Shown here in pieces: positions 14,230 to 19,006 of a DNA stretch of 19,006 nt. Made by a program: the position numbers and the translations under genes. Each line of letters starts with the position of its first letter. The stretch's first letter is position 1. The notes under the pieces were generated by a model that was not told where the DNA came from, made no database searches, and saw only the letters and a list, made by a program, of their open reading frames with translations. The stretch covers positions 1 through 19,006 of the forward strand of contig JBDKGH010000011.1 of assembly GCA_039798265.1 (NCBI GenBank). The letters run 5' to 3'. Source of the stretch: JBDKGH01 sp039798265. Lineage in GTDB: Bacteria > Bacteroidota > Bacteroidia > Flavobacteriales_D > Sanyastnellaceae.

Positions 14230-15213
14230 ATGAGAGAAATTCAATTCAGAGAAGCCATTTGCGAAGCAATGACCGAAGAAATGCGTCGCGACGAAAGCGT
14301 ATTCCTTCTTGGAGAAGAGGTGGCTGAATATAACGGAGCTTACAAAGCTTCTAAAGGTATGCTCGATGAATTTGGTGCGAAACGAGTAATCGATACGCCT
14401 ATCGCTGAGCTTGGATTTGCTGGTATCGCCGTGGGCGCTGCCATGAACGGTTTACGCCCTATCGTAGAGTTCATGACTTGGAACTTTGCTATTCTTGCAG
14501 CTGACCAAATCATCAACTCCGCAGCGAAAATGCTTCAAATGAGCGGTGGACAATACAATGTTCCCATCGTTTTCCGCGGTCCTAACGGACAAGCAGGTCA
14601 ATTGGCCGCTACTCACAGCCAAAGCTTCGAAGCGTTTTATGCTCACGTGCCTGGGTTGAAAGTGATCACTCCGTCTAACCCATATGATGCGAAAGGCTTG
14701 CTTAAAGCGGCTATCCGTGATAATGACCCAGTAGTTTTCATGGAGTCGGAAAAAATGTATGGCGATAAAGGTCTTGTGCCAGATGGCGAGTACATCATCC
14801 CAATCGGGGTAGCTGATGTGAAGCGCGAAGGCACGGATTTAACCATCGTGTCATTTGGTAAAATCATGAAAACAGCCTTAGCTGGAGCGGAGGAATTGGC
14901 TAAAGAAGGCATCTCAGCCGAGGTGATCGACTTGCGTACGATTCGTCCATTGGATATTGATACCATTATCAAGTCGGTTAAAAAGACGAACCGTTTGATG
15001 ATTTTGGAAGAAAGCTGGCCAGTAGCAAGCATTTCAACCGAAATCGCTTACCGTGTTCAACGAAACGCGTTTGATTATTTAGACGCCCCAATTCGTCGTT
15101 TAACCCAAACGGACACTCCTTTCGCTTTTGCAACTACCCTCATTGAAGAGGCTTTGCCACAAGTGGGCGATGTTGTAAGAGCTGGAAAAGAATTGTGCTA
15201 CCAACACGCATAA
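14230..15213 (+). CDS. pdhB: Pyruvate dehydrogenase E1 component, beta subunit
   Basis: A 327-aa protein strongly resembling the beta subunit of heterotetrameric pyruvate dehydrogenase E1, including mitochondrial forms: 'VFLLGEEVAEYNGAYKASKG', 'RVIDTPIAELGFAGIAVGAAM' (split at 52-72) with the thiamine diphosphate-contacting Glu60, 'RPIVEFMTWNFAILAADQI', 'VFRGPNGQAGQLAATHSQ', and 'IDLRTIRPLDIDTI'. It decarboxylates pyruvate together with an alpha subunit and passes the acetyl group to E2. Neither pdhA nor E2 is in the window, so the complex is encoded at more than one locus. A branched-chain 2-oxoacid role is possible but less likely given the close match to pyruvate-type E1 beta. It is a single-gene unit: own promoter box upstream, clear terminator downstream. 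Confidence 0.93.
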   Translation: MREIQFREAICEAMTEEMRRDESVFLLGEEVAEYNGAYKASKGMLDEFGAKRVIDTPIAELGFAGIAVGAAMNGLRPIVEFMTWNFAILAADQIINSAAKMLQMSGGQYNVPIVFRGPNGQAGQLAATHSQSFEAFYAHVPGLKVITPSNPYDAKGLLKAAIRDNDPVVFMESEKMYGDKGLVPDGEYIIPIGVADVKREGTDLTIVSFGKIMKTALAGAEELAKEGISAEVIDLRTIRPLDIDTIIKSVKKTNRLMILEESWPVASISTEIAYRVQRNAFDYLDAPIRRLTQTDTPFAFATTLIEEALPQVGDVVRAGKELCYQHA

Positions 15214-15237
15214 GCGTATTTGACAATAAAATTGACT

Positions 15238-15264
15238 CAAAAGCCCCTTTTTTAGGGGCTTTTG
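15238..15264 (+). terminator. Rho-independent terminator after pdhB
   Basis: A 10-bp stem CAAAAGCCCC/GGGGCTTTTG with a 7-base loop, 24 bases after the pdhB stop. The 3' arm ends TTTTG and is followed by TTTG, giving a T-rich exit. Confidence 0.85.
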
Positions 15265-15286
15265 TTTGTCAGGACTTAACTAACCT

Positions 15287-15317
15287 TTTGCGGGCAACGT
15301 TTTGGAACTTATATTCG
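15287..15317 (+). promoter_or_regulatory. Promoter of hppA: TTTG-N19-TATATTCG
   Basis: TTTG at 15287-15290 and TATATTCG at 15310-15317 are 19 bases apart, the standard spacing for the Bacteroidota -33/-7 promoter. The -7 box has C for the third T. Transcription would start near 15322, giving a leader of about 32 bases. It stands directly after the pdhB terminator. Confidence 0.65.
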
Positions 15318-15353
15318 CGCCCGTTTTTAACCGTACCAAACCCTTAAATAAGT

Positions 15354-17726
15354 ATGATGGACAATTTGATTTATGTAGTTCCGGCATTGGGCGTATTAGG
15401 CCTTATCGTAATGGCCGTGAAGTCTGCTTGGGTATCTAAGCAAGACGCTGGTGATGCTAACATGCAGGAATTGGCTGGCTATATTGCCAATGGTGCAATG
15501 GCTTTCTTAAAGGCCGAGTGGAAAATTTTGAGCTATTTCGTTGTAATCGCCGCCATCCTTTTGGCTTGGTCTGGTTCTACGGTTGATACCTCAAGCCCTG
15601 TTATCGCTATCTCATTTATCATCGGTGCTGTATTCTCAGCTACCGCTGGTTATATAGGTATGAATATCGCTACCAAAGCAAACGTTCGTACTACTCAAGC
15701 AGCTCGCACGAGCTTGATGAAAGCCCTCAAAGTTTCATTCACTGGTGGTTCAGTAATGGGATTGGGTGTTGCTGGTTTGGCCGTTATTGGTCTTGGCTCG
15801 CTGTTCATTGTATTCTATCAAATGTACGTGGTAAGCACTGGCGCTGGTGTAAATGGCGTTGAAATGGAGAAAGCTTTAGAAGTATTAGCTGGTTTCTCTC
15901 TAGGTGCTGAATCGATCGCTTTGTTCGCTCGCGTAGGCGGTGGTATTTATACCAAAGCTGCTGACGTAGGTGCTGACTTAGTAGGTAAAGTAGAAGCGGG
16001 CATCCCTGAGGATGACGTTCGTAACCCAGCCACTATCGCCGATAACGTGGGTGATAACGTGGGTGACGTAGCAGGTATGGGAGCCGACCTTTTCGGTTCT
16101 TATGTGGCTACTATCCTTGCTACCATGGTATTGGGTCGTGAGTTGGTTTCTAATGATAACTTCGGTGGTATTGCTCCAGTTCTTTTGCCAATGCTTTTGG
16201 CTGGTCTAGGTATCGTTTTCTCTATTCTAGGTATGATGTTCGTGCGCGTGAAAGATGAAAACGGTAACGTTCAAGGTGCTTTGAACTTGGGTAACTGGTC
16301 TTCTATTATTCTTACTGCTATCGCGTCTTTCTTCATTGTAAAATGGATGTTGCCTGAGACAATGTCTTGGACAGATGCTGAACGCGGTGAAACGGTAACT
16401 CAAATGGGTGTATTTTGGGCTATTATGGTAGGTTTAGTAGTAGGTGCTTTGATGAGCATTATTACTGAGTACTATACTGCTATGGGTAAACGTCCAGTGC
16501 TTTCGATCATCAAACAATCGGCTACTGGTCACGCTACTAACATCATCGGTGGACTTTCTGTAGGTATGGAATCTACTGTATTGCCTATCCTTGTGTTGGC
16601 TGCAGGTATCTACGGTTCTTACTACTTTGCTGGTCTTTACGGTGTAGCTATCGCTGCTGCCGGTATGATGGCTACTACTGCTATGCAGTTGGCTATCGAT
16701 GCTTTCGGTCCAATCGCCGATAACGCAGGTGGTATCGCTGAAATGAGCCAACTACCAGAAGAAGTTCGTCACCGTACAGATAACCTCGATGCAGTTGGTA
16801 ATACAACCGCAGCTACTGGTAAAGGTTTCGCTATCGCTTCTGCTGCATTGACTTCGTTGGCTCTTTTTGCAGCTTTCGTAGGTGTAGCTGGTATTTCTCA
16901 CATCGATATTTATAAGGCCGATGTTCTCGCTGGTCTTTTCGTAGGTGGTATGATTCCTTTTATCTTCTCTTCTCTAGCTATTGCGGCTGTAGGTCGCGCT
17001 GCTATGGATATGGTGAATGAAGTGCGTCGCCAATTCCGCGAAATTCCAGGTATCATGGAGTACAAAGCGAAACCTGAGTATGAGAAGTGTGTAGCTATTT
17101 CTACTAAAGCTTCTATCCGCGAAATGCTTGCTCCAGGTGCCATTGCCTTGATCGTTCCTATCATTGTTGGTTTCGCTTTCGGACCAGAGGTATTGGGAGG
17201 TCTTTTGGCTGGTGTTACTGTATCGGGTGTTTTAATGGGTATGTTCCAAAGCAACGCTGGTGGTGCTTGGGATAACGCTAAAAAATCATTCGAAAAGGGT
17301 GTTGAAATCAATGGTCAGGTGTACTACAAAAAATCTGAACCACACAAAGCTTCTGTAACGGGTGACACTGTTGGTGATCCATTTAAAGATACTTCAGGTC
17401 CTTCAATGAACATCTTGATCAAATTGATGTCTATCGTTGCTCTGGTGATCGCTCCGCACATCAGCGTTTCTCACGGTCATGGTGAAACGAAAGTGAATGA
17501 AGAGAAAATTGAAGTCATTCAAAATAACGGTCAAATGACTGCAACCATCACTACCAACAGCGCAGATGCTGATAAGGTGGTGCAAATGATGATTCTTCCT
17601 GATGGTAACGCTAAAGTGGTAACAACCGAAACAGTTGTGATCGACGGCAAAGTAAACTCGAACACCAAAACAGAAGTTCGCCCACTTACTGACCTCGAGA
17701 AGAAACAATTCGAAACAAAACAATAA
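15354..17726 (+). CDS. hppA: Membrane-bound ion-pumping pyrophosphatase with C-terminal periplasmic extension
   Basis: A 790-aa polytopic protein (two adjacent ATG codons at 15354 and 15357) that hydrolyses pyrophosphate and pumps H+ and/or Na+ across the inner membrane. The catalytic loops are intact: 'GGGIYTKAADVGADLVGKVE' (195-214), 'IPEDDVRNPATIADNVGDNV' (217-236), 'DAFGPIADNAGGIAEM' (449-464), 'GGAWDNAKKSFEKG' (636-649) and 'GDTVGDPFKDTSGPSMNILI' (670-689). Ala486 in 'GNTTAATGKG' marks the K+-dependent class (K+-independent enzymes have Lys here). 'DLFGSYVAT' lacks the Glu of Na+-pumping DLFESY enzymes, while Glu186 sits in 'FSLGAES' of an earlier helix; I read this as the Flavobacterium-type, probably H+-pumping. 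After the last helix (about residue 701) an 89-residue hydrophilic tail with 'HGHGE' extends the protein. Codon choice leans strongly to GGT, GCT and TCT, consistent with high expression. Confidence 0.95.
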   Translation: MMDNLIYVVPALGVLGLIVMAVKSAWVSKQDAGDANMQELAGYIANGAMAFLKAEWKILSYFVVIAAILLAWSGSTVDTSSPVIAISFIIGAVFSATAGYIGMNIATKANVRTTQAARTSLMKALKVSFTGGSVMGLGVAGLAVIGLGSLFIVFYQMYVVSTGAGVNGVEMEKALEVLAGFSLGAESIALFARVGGGIYTKAADVGADLVGKVEAGIPEDDVRNPATIADNVGDNVGDVAGMGADLFGSYVATILATMVLGRELVSNDNFGGIAPVLLPMLLAGLGIVFSILGMMFVRVKDENGNVQGALNLGNWSSIILTAIASFFIVKWMLPETMSWTDAERGETVTQMGVFWAIMVGLVVGALMSIITEYYTAMGKRPVLSIIKQSATGHATNIIGGLSVGMESTVLPILVLAAGIYGSYYFAGLYGVAIAAAGMMATTAMQLAIDAFGPIADNAGGIAEMSQLPEEVRHRTDNLDAVGNTTAATGKGFAIASAALTSLALFAAFVGVAGISHIDIYKADVLAGLFVGGMIPFIFSSLAIAAVGRAAMDMVNEVRRQFREIPGIMEYKAKPEYEKCVAISTKASIREMLAPGAIALIVPIIVGFAFGPEVLGGLLAGVTVSGVLMGMFQSNAGGAWDNAKKSFEKGVEINGQVYYKKSEPHKASVTGDTVGDPFKDTSGPSMNILIKLMSIVALVIAPHISVSHGHGETKVNEEKIEVIQNNGQMTATITTNSADADKVVQMMILPDGNAKVVTTETVVIDGKVNSNTKTEVRPLTDLEKKQFETKQ

Positions 17727-17750
17727 GCTTAACGCTTTAATTAGAATTCC

Positions 17751-18569
17751 ATGAAAAAATTACTTTTTGCGTCAGCAATTTTTGCAGCTACTCTTTGGGC
17801 TTGCAATTCATCAACTGATAAGGCTACTGATCCTACTGCTTGTGATTGTGCGAAAGAAGAGTTGAAAGCAGAAAACAAAAGTCAAGAAATCCTTGACCGT
17901 TGTGGTGTTTTACGTAACGAGAAAATGGAATTCGAAAAGGAGTTCCAAGCTTGTTATGTAGCCACTAAATCAGGTATCGAACCTTCACAGGTAAATGTAT
18001 CGAAAGTAGATACAAACCAAACGATCAATCTTCCTGCACCAGATGCGGGTGATTACAAAATCGATGCGGCTTCTTCAAAGTTGAATTGGTTGGCCAAAAA
18101 AGTAACGGGTCAGCACAACGGAACAGTGAACGTAAAATCGGGTAGTTTGAAAATCGTTGACGGAAAATTAACCGGCGGCGAAGTAGTGCTCGATATGAAA
18201 TCAATCACTGTGCTAGATCAAACCGGCGAAGCCAAAGGCAAATTAGAAGGTCACTTAAAGAGTGAAGACTTTTTTGGTGTAGATAAAAATGCTGAAGCTA
18301 AGTACGTCATCTCTTCTGTTACCCAAAAGGGAAATGTGCAGTATGAGTTAAACGGTAAATTGACCATGAAGGGCGTTACAAAAGATCAGAAGGCTACGAT
18401 TACCCTAGTGCCTAGCACGGGTGGAAAAATGACCGTTAGTGGTGGCATGTCTATCGATCGCACGGAGTATGGTGTGAAATACGGTTCAGGTAAGTTCTTT
18501 AAAGATTTGGGTGATAAAATGATTGAAGATAACTTCACAGTTGTCTTCGATTTGAAAGCCTCAAAATAA
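17751..18569 (+). CDS. YceI-family lipoprotein with four-cysteine N-terminal module
   Basis: A 272-aa protein. The signal ends in the lipobox 'LWAC' (Cys18), so it is a lipoprotein. Residues about 28-75 form a short helical module with Cys31, Cys33, Cys51 and Cys68, well placed for two disulfides or metal binding. From about residue 101 follows a YceI domain, a lipocalin-like barrel that binds isoprenoid or other lipid chains: 'YKIDAASSKLNWLAKKVTG', 'HNGTVNVKSGSLKI', 'LEGHLKSEDFFGV', 'LNGKLTMKGVTKD' and 'GGMSIDRTEYGVKYGSG'. The ligand is unknown. It begins 24 bases after hppA on the same strand with no terminator between, so it is probably co-transcribed with hppA, and a strong bidirectional terminator follows. 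Confidence 0.88.
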   Translation: MKKLLFASAIFAATLWACNSSTDKATDPTACDCAKEELKAENKSQEILDRCGVLRNEKMEFEKEFQACYVATKSGIEPSQVNVSKVDTNQTINLPAPDAGDYKIDAASSKLNWLAKKVTGQHNGTVNVKSGSLKIVDGKLTGGEVVLDMKSITVLDQTGEAKGKLEGHLKSEDFFGVDKNAEAKYVISSVTQKGNVQYELNGKLTMKGVTKDQKATITLVPSTGGKMTVSGGMSIDRTEYGVKYGSGKFFKDLGDKMIEDNFTVVFDLKASK

Positions 18570-18588
18570 GAGTTGAATTCAACTCAAT

Positions 18589-18619
18589 AAAAAACCCGCT
18601 TCATCGAAGCGGGTTTTTT
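18589..18619. terminator. Bidirectional terminator between the YceI and deoxynucleoside kinase genes
   Basis: A 14-bp perfect stem AAAAAACCCGCTTC/GAAGCGGGTTTTTT with a 3-base loop; T tracts on either strand serve both convergent genes. The kinase stop codon lies 19 bases to the right. Confidence 0.9.
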
Positions 18620-18638
18620 TATATCCTTTATCTCGGTG

Positions 18639-19006
18639 TTATTTAAACAATCCGTGCAATTGGGCATCTATGCCTGAAATGATTTTTCCCAAGTCCTCTG
18701 GTTTTTCATGGAACTTGTTTTCATCAATATCGATGATCAAGAGCTTCCCTTTGTTATAGGTGCTAATCCATGCCTCGTAACGCTCATTTAAGCGCGTTAA
18801 ATAATCCAAGCGAATAGCTTCTTCATATTCACGACCACGTTTCTGAATGTTCTCTACCAATACCGGAACACTCGCACGCAAGTAAATCAACAAATCGGGT
18901 GGAGTGATGAACTCATCCATCACACCGAAAAGATCAACGAAGTTTTCAAACTCGCGCGAAGTCATTAAGCCCCTCGCATCAAGGTTCGGAGAGACAATGG
19001 AAGCGG
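18639..19006 (-). CDS. Deoxynucleoside kinase family protein, 3' part (5' end outside window)
   Basis: On the minus strand the frame is open through the right edge of the window. An internal ATG at 18965 is not the start, because the codons before it continue family sequence ('ASIVSPNLDARGLM'). The visible 122 residues match the second half of deoxynucleoside kinases (dNK/dGK/dCK type): 'GLMTSREFENFVDLF' with the conserved Arg, 'PPDLLIYLRASVPVLVENI' and the lid region 'QKRGREYEEAIRLDYLTRLN' followed by 'ERYEAW'. These cytosolic enzymes phosphorylate deoxynucleosides with ATP for salvage. The P-loop half lies outside the window, so substrate preference cannot be judged. Confidence 0.9.
   Translation of the reverse strand, partial: ASIVSPNLDARGLMTSREFENFVDLFGVMDEFITPPDLLIYLRASVPVLVENIQKRGREYEEAIRLDYLTRLNERYEAWISTYNKGKLLIIDIDENKFHEKPEDLGKIISGIDAQLHGLFK

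Noticed and set aside
14643..15032. Antisense frame (129 codons) within pdhB, and similar ones within hppA (16910-17311, 16434-16751)
   Set aside because: They are shadows of strongly conserved enzymes; codon bias of the real genes keeps the opposite strand open.
1..19006. tRNA, rRNA, CRISPR array, insertion sequence or prophage
   Set aside because: No cloverleaf, no regularly spaced repeats, no transposase or phage protein and no long direct repeats were seen on either strand.

Overview
The window looks like core chromosome of a Bacteroidota bacterium, most likely in or near the Flavobacteriales. The evidence is an A-rich start context without clear Shine-Dalgarno sequences, -7 promoter boxes of the TAnnTTTG type, a secreted protein with a PKD domain and a type IX secretion (T9SS) sorting tail, a SiaB-family kinase, a DUF3127 protein, and the arrangement pdhB / etfB-etfA / bifunctional nuclease / CNT nucleoside transporter. 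I see no rRNA, tRNA, CRISPR array, insertion sequence, phage or plasmid gene, and no gap above 300 bases without a gene.

Layout. 1-3403 (+): the 3' end of an unrecognised gene, a T9SS-type SGNH hydrolase, and an exported protein of a family often named 'asparagine synthetase B' that shows no synthetase motif. 3406-6568 (-): a lipoprotein joining HEAT repeats to a cyclophilin, a SiaB-like kinase and a 78-aa protein of unknown function. 6667-8459: a WYL regulator (-) divergent from a membrane-anchored muramidase-like protein (+). 8502-14057 (-): DUF3127 protein, flavin reductase-like protein, purE, nucleoside transporter, bifunctional nuclease with UVR domain, etfA and etfB (listed left to right; transcription runs the other way). 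14230-18569 (+): pyruvate dehydrogenase E1 beta, a membrane pyrophosphatase with an unusual C-terminal tail, and a YceI lipoprotein. 18639-19006 (-): the 3' part of a deoxynucleoside kinase.

How the genes fit together. Central energy metabolism dominates the right half: pyruvate oxidation (pdhB), electron transfer from acyl-CoA dehydrogenases (etfBA), and ion pumping from pyrophosphate (hppA). Purine and nucleoside supply is served by purE, the nucleoside transporter and the deoxynucleoside kinase. The left half is mostly envelope proteins (two lipoproteins counting YceI, a T9SS cargo, a muramidase-like protein, an exported amidotransferase-fold-like protein).

Most of this is ordinary housekeeping DNA and I do not see a clear new multi-gene system. 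The points most worth a second look are: a start-proximal box TAnnTTCG or TAnnTTTG before ten genes, which seven times has C at the third position of the TTTG part; three such boxes only 4-5 nt from the start codon, suggesting leaderless mRNAs; the periplasmic tail and ion-pathway residues of the pyrophosphatase; an SSB-like acidic tip on the DUF3127 protein; and the amidotransferase-like signature in the so-called asparagine synthetase.
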